Shown one piece after another: positions 1 through 7,877 of a stretch of 64,000 nt of DNA. Source of the stretch: Pinirhizobacter sp036499745 (lineage in GTDB: Bacteria; Pseudomonadota; Gammaproteobacteria; Xanthomonadales; Rhodanobacteraceae); assembly GCF_036499745.1 (NCBI RefSeq), contig NZ_DASYDG010000019.1, forward strand, positions 62,001 through 126,000. The letters are read 5' to 3'. A model generated the notes under the pieces. It did no database searches. It was not told the origin of the DNA and was given only the letters and a program-made list of their open reading frames with translations. Numbering within the stretch: position 1 is the first letter of the stretch; each line of letters begins with the position of its first letter. A program made the position numbers and the translations under genes.

Positions 1-372
1 ACCATCATGCTTGTCGAGCATGTACGAATCTCGCTGTCCCGCTTCATTTCCGACCAGTTCGCCTACCAGGGATCGATACGCGCTGTGATGTTGTCCCCAG
101 CGTTGGAGGAAATATTTCGCAACGGGGTCCGGCAGAGCCAGGGCGAGGCTTTCCTCAGCCTGGAGCCATCGCGGGCGCAGGAAGTTATTCAGCGCATCAC
201 CCTGGTCGTCGAGTCGGTTCAGGAACGCATGGGCAGCGCACTGATCGTTACGTCACCGGATATCCGCCGCTTCGTCAAGCGATTCGTTGAACTTCGCTTG
301 CCTGATGTGGCCGTTCTTTCCTTTGGCGAAATTTCGGAAACCATCACCATCGACATTGTAGAGAGCATATGA
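1..372 (+). CDS. sctV: T3SS export gate protein SctV (InvA/HrcV family), C-terminal end
   Basis: This is the last 123 codons of the large export-gate protein of the T3SS; the gene runs off the left edge in the frame starting at base 1. The visible part is the end of the cytoplasmic domain, which forms the nonameric ring that receives chaperone-effector complexes. The closing run (SPDIRRFVKRFVELRLPD, then VLSFGEI) is the typical SctV/FlhA ending, with the conserved arginine-rich helix and the final beta strand. The stop overlaps the next ATG (ATGA), so the genes are coupled. Assignment to the InvA branch comes from the neighbours rather than from this fragment alone. Confidence 0.93.
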   Translation, partial: TIMLVEHVRISLSRFISDQFAYQGSIRAVMLSPALEEIFRNGVRQSQGEAFLSLEPSRAQEVIQRITLVVESVQERMGSALIVTSPDIRRFVKRFVELRLPDVAVLSFGEISETITIDIVESI

Positions 373-770
373 CCTCATTAACCACCGAATTGCTTCGGAA
401 TGCATTGGCCTGGCTTGGTTGCGATATGAATCGCTTCCAGGATTTCGACACTCATTCCACCGTTGCGATGTCGTTCGACAACATCGGTGATCTCTTTGTC
501 GAAGCCATCGACGGTGACGTCTGGATGTGGAACATCGTGGCCAACGAACCCATGGCGCGGTTCGACTACGCGGCCCCCAAGCTCCTTGCCGAACTCGTCC
601 AGCCCGCCCCGTGGTCGCGCACAGGGCAACTTCAACTGGGCGAGGACGAAGGCAAGCTCGTACTTCGGTGCATCCTGTCGCCGCATAGCCTTGCCAGCGC
701 TGCCGATCTCGGCGCCAGCATCGAAGGTTTTTTCCTGCGCGCGGCGCGCACGCGGGATATCCTGCAGTGA
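369..770 (+). CDS. invB: T3SS class IB chaperone, InvB/SpaK family
   Basis: A 133-residue acidic protein between sctV and sctN, exactly where Salmonella has invB (about 135 residues). Such chaperones dimerise and bind N-terminal segments of several effectors, keeping them secretion-competent and delivering them to the ATPase. Visible features are an N-terminal helix, a central beta-rich part with a VEAIDGDVWMW stretch, and a C-terminal helix, which agrees with the compact alpha/beta chaperone fold. It starts at ATG 369 inside the sctV stop and ends overlapping the GTG of sctN. Family membership rests on size, composition and synteny; primary sequence is weakly conserved in this group. Confidence 0.78.
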   Translation: MTSLTTELLRNALAWLGCDMNRFQDFDTHSTVAMSFDNIGDLFVEAIDGDVWMWNIVANEPMARFDYAAPKLLAELVQPAPWSRTGQLQLGEDEGKLVLRCILSPHSLASAADLGASIEGFFLRAARTRDILQ

Positions 771-2062
771 AAACGACGCCAGGCCTGTTTCGGCGGTCCG
801 CGCACCCCACGACGGTGCGCGGATCCACCATGCAGGTGCCGTTGCCGAGTGTGGTATTGGGCGAACGGTGCGACGTTCGCGATGACCGCACCGGTGAAGT
901 ATTGGCACGCGCCCAGGTCACGGCGCTCAACGCGGATCTGGCAACCATGACCGTGCTCGGAGCCAGCCATGGCTTTGGTCGTCGGTTACTGGTAACCCCG
1001 ACCGCCCGTCCGCTGGATATCGTGCTATCTGCGGACGTGGCGGGCTCAGTGCTGGACGGCGGCGGCTCCATCGTAGAGCGGCTTGCCCCATCCGGTCCTC
1101 AGGTAATGCCGCTTGAACGCAGGCCTGTGCATGCCTACGCGCCGGCGTATCAGCGACGGCGACCGGTTTCCACATGCCTGCCAACAGGTGTTCGCGCCAT
1201 CGACGCCATGCTCAGTTGTGGTCGCGGCCAGCGCATGGGCATCTTCGCCACTGCAGGTACGGGCAAGACCACACTGGTGAAGATGATCCTCGACCATGCC
1301 GATGCTGACATCACCGTCATCGCCCTGGTGGGCGAGCGCGGCCGCGAAGTGGCCGAGTTCGTTGCCGAAGCCCAACGAGGCGGCCGGGCGGCGCGCACGG
1401 TGATCGTACAGGCGACGTCCGACACCGCCCCCGCCGATCGGGTTAGCGCGGCCTTGGTAGCTACGACTGTCGCTGAGTACTTCCGCGACCAGGGAAAGAA
1501 CGTGTTGTTGGTGGTTGACTCCCTCACCCGTTATGCCCGGGCCCTGCGCGATCTCGCGCTCGCATCAGGCGAGCCGCCCGCGCGACGAGGCTATCCCGCT
1601 TCCGTGTTCGAAGTGCTTCCAAGCCTGGTGGAGCGCGCAGGCAATGTGGAGGGTGGGAGTATCACGGCGTTCTATACCGCACTGGTTGAAGACGAGGTCG
1701 AGATCGATCCAGTATCCGAAGAGCTACGTTCGCTGCTCGATGGACATATCGTGCTGTCCTCGAAACTCGCCGCGGAGGGCCAGCATCCGGCCATCGATAT
1801 CCTCAATAGCCTTAGCCGGTTGCAGGCAGCACTCGTCGATGCCGAGCACGCGCATTCCGCCGCGATCGTCCGCAAGCGCCTGGCACGAATTCGAGATCTG
1901 CGCCTGTTGATCGAACTTGGTGAATACCAGGCCGGGCGCAATGGCGAGGACGACCGCGCCATGGGCATGCGCGAGGCAGCCGAGAGCTACTTTCGCCAGG
2001 CGCCCGGCGAGCGGGCCACATGGACCGATCTCGTGGAGGACCTTCATGCTCTGGCACGATAA
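767..2062 (+). CDS. sctN: T3SS ATPase SctN (InvC/SpaL family)
   Basis: The cytoplasmic hexameric ATPase that strips chaperones from substrates and helps to unfold them. It has 431 residues, the same length as Salmonella InvC. The Walker A motif (ATAGTGKTT) is near residue 160 and Walker B (VLLVVDSLTRYA) near residue 245, followed by the F1-beta-like GYPASVFEVLPSLVERAG segment. The start is GTG 767 overlapping the previous stop (GTGA). The first 20 residues are variable, so a later ATG at 830 is possible, but the coupled GTG fits the rest of the operon. Partners are SctO (next gene) and SctL (18102-18758). Confidence 0.96.
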   Translation: MKTTPGLFRRSAHPTTVRGSTMQVPLPSVVLGERCDVRDDRTGEVLARAQVTALNADLATMTVLGASHGFGRRLLVTPTARPLDIVLSADVAGSVLDGGGSIVERLAPSGPQVMPLERRPVHAYAPAYQRRRPVSTCLPTGVRAIDAMLSCGRGQRMGIFATAGTGKTTLVKMILDHADADITVIALVGERGREVAEFVAEAQRGGRAARTVIVQATSDTAPADRVSAALVATTVAEYFRDQGKNVLLVVDSLTRYARALRDLALASGEPPARRGYPASVFEVLPSLVERAGNVEGGSITAFYTALVEDEVEIDPVSEELRSLLDGHIVLSSKLAAEGQHPAIDILNSLSRLQAALVDAEHAHSAAIVRKRLARIRDLRLLIELGEYQAGRNGEDDRAMGMREAAESYFRQAPGERATWTDLVEDLHALAR

Positions 2063-2489
2063 ATTGGCCCTCCTTGTGCACATGGGCGACCAGCGCAAGC
2101 AAGCCGCTTTGCTTCTGGCCGCCAAGGCATCGAAGCAGAGCGAGGAAAAGCTCGACGAAGCACGAGAGCTGCGCCAGGACATGGCAAGCCCACCACCACG
2201 ACTCATGCCCGAGTTTCAACTGGATCGGCCCCGCCTGTTTGCACGCCTGCGCAGTGTGGCAGTCATGCAAGCCCATCGTGCCGAAGTTGAACTCCACGCG
2301 CGCGCGCTGGAGGACGAAGCTGCTTCATTGCAGGAGCAGGCGGTCCAGCGATGGGCGGAGGTTTATCGTCATCACGCTCGGCGGGAAAAGTTCGAGGCAT
2401 GCCGGTCGCGCATGGAACATGATCGTCGTCGTGATCGCGCGCGTCGCGAAGAAATTGCCTCACAGGAAGCTTTCGTATGTCAGGTGTGA
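2046..2489 (+). CDS. sctO: T3SS stalk protein SctO (InvI/SpaM family)
   Basis: A 147-residue, highly charged helical protein, the same length as Salmonella InvI. SctO forms an antiparallel coiled-coil stalk between the ATPase hexamer and the SctV ring, like the gamma subunit of F1. The sequence is almost all Ala, Glu, Arg, Lys and Gln in heptad-like spacing, as expected for a coiled coil. The ATG at 2046 lies inside the end of sctN and has a clear upstream site (GGAGG six bases before it). Its 3' end overlaps sctP by 13 bases. The call rests on position, length and coiled-coil character; sequence conservation in this family is low. Confidence 0.85.
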   Translation: MLWHDKLALLVHMGDQRKQAALLLAAKASKQSEEKLDEARELRQDMASPPPRLMPEFQLDRPRLFARLRSVAVMQAHRAEVELHARALEDEAASLQEQAVQRWAEVYRHHARREKFEACRSRMEHDRRRDRARREEIASQEAFVCQV

Positions 2490-3556
2490 CTCCCCTTGCC
2501 CCGAATGCCGTACGTGCCAACACCGATCAGTCCACAGAGGTGATTTCCCCGGCGATACGCCTGGAAGCCTCGGGCGATGGCGTCTTTCGGCGAGACGAGA
2601 TAACGACAGACATCGAATCGAAGCCGCAGCGGCGTCGCCTTCGAAAAGCCCGTGAGGAACCAACACCGCACTCTCAATCAGCGTTACTTCCACCAAGGCA
2701 CACTTCACCGTCATGGATGGCTGAAGTTGTGCGTGCAGGGCGTGACGGACAGGAAGGTCTTATCGGTGCTACGGCTGGTGGCAAAATATCGGCTGTATCG
2801 TTTCCCTACGGCCAACTAGCCGACCGTGCTTCCGCCCATGCCACGTCCTCGGCAGGCATGGCCTTGTTGGGCGTGCCGCCATCGCCAGCATCGAATGGCG
2901 GCAGCGAACCACCGCCACGCTACGAGGGACTCGTTGGTACAACAGACACGCCGCTGAGTGTGGACGAGCTTTGTTCCTTCCGGCGGCAACCGACCATGGA
3001 AGCGCCGTCAGCTTCCAGGTTGCGCGGCTTCTCAGAAGCTTCTATCGAAATCTCCCCCCAGCTCGGAGACGAACAAGGACATGCCATCAGCGCTGGAACG
3101 GTGAATACTGGAAGCGTCGATCCCGCGAAAAAATTGACGGGAACTCTCGATTCCGGGGAATGCGCAAGCGTTGCGGATGAGCAACAGGCGACGACCATGA
3201 TGGGTGCGCCCTGGTCCCGTGGGCCGGCGCGTGAGGCACCGGAGGTACGAATGCCGATGGATACGCCACCGTCCCCGCATCGACAGGCCATGGGTGCAGC
3301 GATGCCAGCGGCACGTACCGCTTCGAATTCTGAAACTCCCACGCTCATCGTGCCTTTCCATTGGGGGAGTGGCGACCATACCGTTACCGCGCATTTCAAT
3401 CGTGGCTTGAACGGCCCCGCCATGCTCACCCCATCCACGCCGGAGGTTCGTCAACAATTGCTCGAAACGCCAGGCAGTCCTCAATGGACGATGGGTCGCG
3501 ATGCGCGGGACGACCACCGCCAGCAGCGAGAACAGGCACAGGACGATCCCGAATGA
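2477..3556 (+). CDS. sctP: T3SS needle-length regulator SctP (InvJ/SpaN family)
   Basis: A 359-residue protein at the invJ position; Salmonella InvJ has about 336. It is secreted early, sets needle (or inner rod) completion and triggers the switch to translocator export through SctU. Most of the protein is low in hydrophobic residues and rich in Pro, Ser, Thr and Gly, consistent with a disordered ruler. The C-terminal 70 residues are the recognisable part (PFHWGSGDHTVTAHF and SPQWTMGRD), resembling the globular end of SpaN/InvJ. It starts inside sctO, and its TGA overlaps the sctQ ATG. Confidence 0.85.
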   Translation: MSGVTPLAPNAVRANTDQSTEVISPAIRLEASGDGVFRRDEITTDIESKPQRRRLRKAREEPTPHSQSALLPPRHTSPSWMAEVVRAGRDGQEGLIGATAGGKISAVSFPYGQLADRASAHATSSAGMALLGVPPSPASNGGSEPPPRYEGLVGTTDTPLSVDELCSFRRQPTMEAPSASRLRGFSEASIEISPQLGDEQGHAISAGTVNTGSVDPAKKLTGTLDSGECASVADEQQATTMMGAPWSRGPAREAPEVRMPMDTPPSPHRQAMGAAMPAARTASNSETPTLIVPFHWGSGDHTVTAHFNRGLNGPAMLTPSTPEVRQQLLETPGSPQWTMGRDARDDHRQQREQAQDDPE

Positions 3557-4479
3557 GCATGCCGGGCCGTCGCTTTGCGTGTCTTCGTGCTGCTGACAAA
3601 GACGCTGCCCGCATCGCCGAGGTCACCACACGCTGGCGACGGGCGGGACATGTGCCCGACTGGCAGACCACGACCATCGGCCGCACCTACCTGCGCTTTA
3701 GCGCGCATGGCCAGGACCAAGCAACCTGTCTGATCGATGCCCAGGCTTGGGCGCAGGCGCGAATGCCTCCCCTGGCGCACATCGGCTGGGGAAGCGTCAC
3801 CACGGACATGGCAGAACGACTGGTTGCGGATATTCCTGATCCGCTGCGATTGTCGATGCCCCGCGGTATGCCCGCACCCGAAGCACGTTGGGCTGGCGTG
3901 TTTCGGCCGGATGTCGCCGAGCACCTGCCCGTCATTCCCTCATCGGAAGGGGATGCCCTGATCCATGGCAGATGGCAATGGCCTATAGCGACGGGCGGCC
4001 AGCTGATTTCATGGCGTGGCAGCGTTGCCATTGAGTTCCACTTGGGTCATACGCGGCTTAAACCCCCGGTGATATCGCGCCTTGGCGTCGGTGACGTGCT
4101 GCTTCTGCAAACGCAGCGAAGCCTTGCCACTACGGGGCTGCACACCCTTTTTACTTTCAGCCTGGGCCAGGAGGGCCTCATCGTGGACGAATTCATCAAT
4201 CGTGCTGTCGAAGCTGACTATCTCGATGGCGACACCACCGTCACCGACACCAGCGTTGACCTCAATCGTGTTCCCCTGAGGGTCGATGTCGTGTTGGCGC
4301 AACGCTCCTGCAGCCTGGATGAACTGGCCGGTTGGGCTTCAGGTTCGGTTATCCCACTGGATTCCGCCGCATGGACATCGGTGCAGTTGCGAATCCACGG
4401 ACAGCTCCTGGCAACAGGCGAACTGGTTCAGGCCGGCGACGGCCTGGCCATACAGATCAGCCAGATGGCCGCACCTTAG
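3553..4479 (+). CDS. sctQ: T3SS sorting-platform protein SctQ (SpaO family)
   Basis: A 308-residue C-ring/sorting-platform component (Salmonella SpaO has about 303). It docks substrates below the injectisome together with SctK and SctL. The C-terminal SPOA domain covers roughly residues 228-305 (VDLNRVPLRVDVVLAQ to the end); a second SPOA-like domain precedes it at about residues 140-215. The ATG at 3553 is embedded in the sctP stop (ATGA); longer upstream frames would run over sctP and are not used. An internal start that would yield a separate C-terminal product is listed on its own. Confidence 0.92.
   Translation: MSMPGRRFACLRAADKDAARIAEVTTRWRRAGHVPDWQTTTIGRTYLRFSAHGQDQATCLIDAQAWAQARMPPLAHIGWGSVTTDMAERLVADIPDPLRLSMPRGMPAPEARWAGVFRPDVAEHLPVIPSSEGDALIHGRWQWPIATGGQLISWRGSVAIEFHLGHTRLKPPVISRLGVGDVLLLQTQRSLATTGLHTLFTFSLGQEGLIVDEFINRAVEADYLDGDTTVTDTSVDLNRVPLRVDVVLAQRSCSLDELAGWASGSVIPLDSAAWTSVQLRIHGQLLATGELVQAGDGLAIQISQMAAP
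4183..4479 (+). CDS. Internal translation product of sctQ (SctQ-C)
   Basis: Codon 211 of sctQ is a GTG in the sctQ frame, preceded by a perfect AGGAGG at 4169-4174 with an eight-base spacer. Translation from here gives 98 residues holding the C-terminal SPOA domain. Salmonella SpaO and Shigella Spa33 are known to make a SPOA2-only protein of about this size from an internal GTG, and Yersinia YscQ does so from an internal ATG. The short product binds full-length SctQ in those systems. The site and frame are seen directly; use of the start is inferred from the homologues. Confidence 0.65.
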   Translation: MDEFINRAVEADYLDGDTTVTDTSVDLNRVPLRVDVVLAQRSCSLDELAGWASGSVIPLDSAAWTSVQLRIHGQLLATGELVQAGDGLAIQISQMAAP

Positions 4480-4483
4480 CGCC

Positions 4484-5146
4484 ATGCCGAACGACATCCC
4501 ACTTGTGGTGCTGCTGGCGCTTGCGTCGCTGGCACCCTTCATCATCGCGGTGGGTACCTGTTACCTGAAGTTCTCCGTCGTGTTTGTACTGGTAAGAAAC
4601 GGCCTTGGCCTTCAGCAGGTGCCGTCGAACATGGTCATCAACGGTATAGCACTGATGCTCGCCAGTTTCGTCATGCAACCGGTGGCCACACACGCGTGGG
4701 AGTCCTGGAAGGACACCGGCGGCAAGCTCGACAGTGTCGATGCCGTAACCGACTTCATCGACAACGGGCTTGGCGGCTACAAGTCATATCTTGCGCGCTA
4801 CACCGATCCGGAACTGGCCAGGTTCTTCGAGCGGGCCCAGCAGCCCAATAGCGCTGATGAGCCCATAGGCGAACTGCGTCCAGCCAGCGAACGGTCGCTG
4901 CTGGCGCTGTTGCCTGCCTACGCCCTGAGTGAGCTCAAAGATGCCTTCCGTATTGGTTTCTATCTCTATCTCCCGTTCGTGGTGGTCGATCTGGTCATTT
5001 CCAGCATCCTGCTGGCACTGGGCATGATGATGATGAGTCCCGTCACCATTTCCGCGCCGATCAAACTGATCCTCTTCGTTGCGATCGACGGGTGGACCCT
5101 TCTTTCCGAAGGCTTGATCAGGCAATACCTGGACATGCCGGGTTAG
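4484..5146 (+). CDS. sctR: T3SS export apparatus membrane protein SctR (SpaP family)
   Basis: A 220-residue inner-membrane protein, one of the most conserved T3SS parts. Five copies form most of the export-gate cone with SctS and SctT. The start (LASLAPFIIAVGTCYLKFS) and the LVRNGLGLQQVPSNMVINGI segment are diagnostic of the SctR/FliP family. There are about four hydrophobic segments, with the typical polar middle region and a C-terminal PVTISAPIKLILFVAIDGW. The ATG at 4484 follows the sctQ stop by four bases; the upstream in-frame extension overlaps sctQ and was rejected. Confidence 0.96.
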   Translation: MPNDIPLVVLLALASLAPFIIAVGTCYLKFSVVFVLVRNGLGLQQVPSNMVINGIALMLASFVMQPVATHAWESWKDTGGKLDSVDAVTDFIDNGLGGYKSYLARYTDPELARFFERAQQPNSADEPIGELRPASERSLLALLPAYALSELKDAFRIGFYLYLPFVVVDLVISSILLALGMMMMSPVTISAPIKLILFVAIDGWTLLSEGLIRQYLDMPG

Positions 5147-5150
5147 CGCT

Positions 5151-5414
5151 ATGGACGAACTAGTCAATGCCGGCAACAAGGCGCTTTGGGTCATCCTGCT
5201 GCTCTCAAGCGTGCCGGTGGCTGTTGCCACGCTGGTGGGCCTGGTGGTGGGCCTCGTGCAGACGGTGACCCAACTACAGGAGCAGACCCTGCCATTCGGC
5301 GTCAAACTGATCGCCGTTTGCGCCTGCCTTGCGGCATTGTCAGGCTGGTTCGGCAGCGAGCTGATGTCGTTCGCAAGGTTTGCCTTCACTCGCGCCCTCG
5401 AGCCGCATGCATGA
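5151..5414 (+). CDS. sctS: T3SS export apparatus membrane protein SctS (SpaQ family)
   Basis: An 87-residue protein with two hydrophobic helices; Salmonella SpaQ has 86. Four copies join SctR5-SctT1 in the export gate. The segment VGLVVGLVQTVTQLQEQTLPF is the family signature, with the conserved glutamines that form the M-gasket of the closed gate. It starts four bases after the sctR stop and ends overlapping sctT (ATGA). Confidence 0.95.
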   Translation: MDELVNAGNKALWVILLLSSVPVAVATLVGLVVGLVQTVTQLQEQTLPFGVKLIAVCACLAALSGWFGSELMSFARFAFTRALEPHA

Positions 5415-6208
5415 GCGATGCCGTGGCCGGGCTATGGGGCCTCACGCACGAGGCGACTGAAAGCGTACACACCATGGCGTTGGGCATGGCGCGTGCCATT
5501 CCCTTCATGGCCTGGGTACCTTCCCTGGATGCTGGCACCATGCCGATGCGGATGCTGCGCGTGGCGGTGGCATTCGTCTGCATTGCCGGTATCTGGCCAC
5601 GCCTGGGTGCAACTCCTCCCATCGCCGATGACATCTTCACCTTCGGCTGGCGTGCGGCCCTTGAGGGTATGGTAGGCCTGGCCCTGGGGCTGGTCGTCTC
5701 GTTGCCCTTCCACGTAATGCACGCGGTGGGCGCGATGCTGGACAATCAGCGCGGAGCCACCATCAGCAGCTCGATCGATCCATTCAACGGCATTGAATCG
5801 TCAGAAACTTCAAGCTTGCTGCATATGTTCGCGGCGGTGCTATTCCTTGCATGGGGGGGTGCCACGGCCGTGCTGGAAGCCTTGGTGGCCAGTTACCAGC
5901 TGTTGCCGGTCGGCCGCTTCGAATTGCCTCCGCTAACACAAAGCACAGCCATCATCGGGCAGTTGCTGGCCGCTGCACTGCGCATGGCGGCCCCGGCGAT
6001 GCTGCTGATGTTCATCATGGAAGTATTCCTGGGTGTCCTGTCACGCTTTGCGCAGCAGATGAACGCTTTCTCGGTGTCGCTTGCCGTGAAGTCGTTCGTG
6101 GCTTTCCTGGCTCTGGCATTCCTCTTTGGGCCCATGGCCCAGCGTCACCTTCCGTGGTCGTTCGATGAGGTCGATGCCACGCGGTTGCTACGCGACGGTG
6201 CGCCGTGA
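5411..6208 (+). CDS. sctT: T3SS export apparatus membrane protein SctT (SpaR family)
   Basis: A 265-residue multi-pass membrane protein (Salmonella SpaR has about 263); one copy completes the export gate. Several hydrophobic helices and the conserved segment around NQRGATISSSIDPFNG identify the SctT/FliR family. The start at ATG 5411 is inside the sctS stop; the open frame extends upstream, but only by overlapping sctS. The 3' end overlaps the GTG of sctU by four bases. Confidence 0.95.
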   Translation: MSDAVAGLWGLTHEATESVHTMALGMARAIPFMAWVPSLDAGTMPMRMLRVAVAFVCIAGIWPRLGATPPIADDIFTFGWRAALEGMVGLALGLVVSLPFHVMHAVGAMLDNQRGATISSSIDPFNGIESSETSSLLHMFAAVLFLAWGGATAVLEALVASYQLLPVGRFELPPLTQSTAIIGQLLAAALRMAAPAMLLMFIMEVFLGVLSRFAQQMNAFSVSLAVKSFVAFLALAFLFGPMAQRHLPWSFDEVDATRLLRDGAP

Positions 6209-7290
6209 AATCGGAGAAGCCTACCCAGCGACGCCTCGAGGACGAAGGAAAGAAAGGCAAGAGCTTTAATAGTCGCGATCTCGTCGTGATAGCCGTACTG
6301 GCCACAGGCTGCACGGTCCTGGCCAATACCCAGCCCTTCGCGCCCGTTCTTACCGTGTTCCGTCAGGTTGTCGCCGGTGGCTTCACGATGCCGCTGCGCA
6401 CCTTCGCCGGTGCCTTGCTTCTGGCGTGGCTAAAAGCCGCCGGCCCCTTGATCGCCCTATGCTGCGTTGCCACGGCGGCAGTGTCGTTGTTCATGAGTCG
6501 CGCGAGGCTGGCCACTGGAGCCTTGGGTATCGATCTGAAGCGCCTGGATCCGGTGCAGGGATTCAAGAACCTCTTCTCGATCAAGACCGTCAAAGAACTC
6601 CTGCGCGCCATGGCCTACACCCTCGCCCTGGTCATCACTATCTGGGTAAGTTGGCGCGCGATGCTTCCTGGCATCGTGGCGCAAGCTGACGCGCCAGCCA
6701 CGGCCACAGGCGCGCTGTGGGCGGCAACCTTGGGCAAGGCATTGGTCACGATCTTGCTGGTATGCCTGCCCATCGTGGCGCTGGCCGCCGTCGCGGAGTA
6801 CATCCTGCATATCCGCAGCCTCAAGATGGAAAAATTCGAGGTCAAGAAAGAGCACGAGGACAACGAAGGCAAGCCTGAGATCAAGCAGCGGCGCAAGGAG
6901 ATCGCGCTGGAACTTCTGGACATGCAGACCAGAGCCGATGTCGGCGGCTCCACGCTGATGCTCAGCAATCCCACGCATATCGCCATCGGTCTGTTGCAGC
7001 CGGAGGGCAGTCACTCGATGGCGTTCGTTACCGTGCGCGAGCAAGGTCCCAGGGCACGCGCCGCACTCGCTTTTGCGCGTGAGCGCGGTATTCCTGTGGT
7101 CAGGGACGTTGCGCTGGCGCGCAGGGTATTCGCCAGATGCCGGCGCTACCAGTTCGTCGATCATCGCGACCTCGAAGCCGTGCTGCGACTGTTGCAGTGG
7201 CTTCGCGAAGTGGAAGCCGCCCGGCGCGAAGCCGATTCGGATCACGCGGAGGGGCTCGAAAGCTCTGAAGATAAAGCCGAATTCTTATAG
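6205..7290 (+). CDS. sctU: T3SS substrate-specificity switch protein SctU (SpaS family)
   Basis: A 361-residue protein with four N-terminal membrane helices and a cytoplasmic autoprotease domain (Salmonella SpaS has 356). The self-cleavage motif NPTH is at residues 255-258 (bases 6967-6978). Cleavage between Asn and Pro permits the switch from needle to translocator export under SctP control. The charged linker before the motif (KKEHEDNEGKPEIKQRRKE) is typical. The start is GTG 6205 overlapping sctT. This gene ends the inv-spa block; a 62-base gap with a palindrome follows. Confidence 0.96.
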   Translation: MKSEKPTQRRLEDEGKKGKSFNSRDLVVIAVLATGCTVLANTQPFAPVLTVFRQVVAGGFTMPLRTFAGALLLAWLKAAGPLIALCCVATAAVSLFMSRARLATGALGIDLKRLDPVQGFKNLFSIKTVKELLRAMAYTLALVITIWVSWRAMLPGIVAQADAPATATGALWAATLGKALVTILLVCLPIVALAAVAEYILHIRSLKMEKFEVKKEHEDNEGKPEIKQRRKEIALELLDMQTRADVGGSTLMLSNPTHIAIGLLQPEGSHSMAFVTVREQGPRARAALAFARERGIPVVRDVALARRVFARCRRYQFVDHRDLEAVLRLLQWLREVEAARREADSDHAEGLESSEDKAEFL

Positions 7291-7311
7291 CTGCCCCGGA
7301 TCGACAGGCGA

Positions 7312-7331
7312 ACAATACATATCGGTATTGT
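7312..7331. promoter_or_regulatory. Perfect 7+7 palindrome upstream of sicA (candidate operator)
   Basis: ACAATAC (7312-7318), six bases, then GTATTGT (7325-7331), ending 21 bases before the sicA ATG in the only gap between the export-apparatus genes and the translocator genes. In SPI-1 the sicA promoter is activated by InvF with SicA as cofactor. The repeat here could bind a dimeric regulator or form a small RNA hairpin before the ribosome-binding site (GGAGG about 7345). The palindrome is seen directly; the regulatory role is inferred. Confidence 0.45.
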
Positions 7332-7352
7332 CCGCAACGCGATGGAGGCAGC

Positions 7353-7877
7353 ATGAATGCATCGGCAGAAGCCGTGGAGGACAGCACGGGCACCGAGCCG
7401 TCCGGAGAAGATCTCGCACAGTCCCTCGTGCAGGCGATCTTCGACGGCGCCTCGCTGAAGGAAATCCATGGCATAAGTGACGACGCGATGGAAGGTGTGT
7501 ACGCGTACGCCTACAAGTTTTACCAGGAAGGCAAGCTGGACGAAGCAGAAACCTTCTTCCGTTTCCTGTGCCTTTACGACTTCTACAATGCTGAATACGC
7601 GCTCGGCCTCGGCGCCGTGCTGCAGATGCGAAAGCGCTATCAGCAGGCCATCGATGCCTACGCGCTCGCCTACGCCTTGTCCCGTTTTGACCTGCGACCT
7701 TTGCTCCAGGCGGGTCAATGTCATCTGAAGCTGGGAACCCTCGACACGGCGCGCTCGTGCTTCGAGCGCGTGGTTGAGAACTCCACAGACGACCGCCTGA
7801 TCGCCAAAGCCCAGATTTATCTCGAAGCCATTTCCGTGGAAGGAAATGGTGAACCACCCCATGGAGCATCCGCATGA
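7353..7877 (+). CDS. sicA: Translocator chaperone SicA (SycD/LcrH/IpgC class II)
   Basis: A 174-residue tetratricopeptide-repeat chaperone for the two hydrophobic translocators encoded next (Salmonella SicA has 165). Three TPR-like units are visible at about residues 50-155, including the conserved YKFYQEGKLDEAETFFRFLC and the following AEYALGLGAVLQMRKRYQQA. In SPI-1 the free chaperone also acts as cofactor of InvF to turn on effector genes once translocators have left the cell. A GGAGG lies just upstream of the ATG. The 3' end overlaps sipB by four bases (ATGA). Confidence 0.93.
   Translation: MNASAEAVEDSTGTEPSGEDLAQSLVQAIFDGASLKEIHGISDDAMEGVYAYAYKFYQEGKLDEAETFFRFLCLYDFYNAEYALGLGAVLQMRKRYQQAIDAYALAYALSRFDLRPLLQAGQCHLKLGTLDTARSCFERVVENSTDDRLIAKAQIYLEAISVEGNGEPPHGASA

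Noticed and set aside
253..1071. Long minus-strand ORF of 272 codons opposite the chaperone and sctN genes
   Set aside because: It lies antisense to clearly coding T3SS genes, has no domain or start signal, and is a product of high GC.
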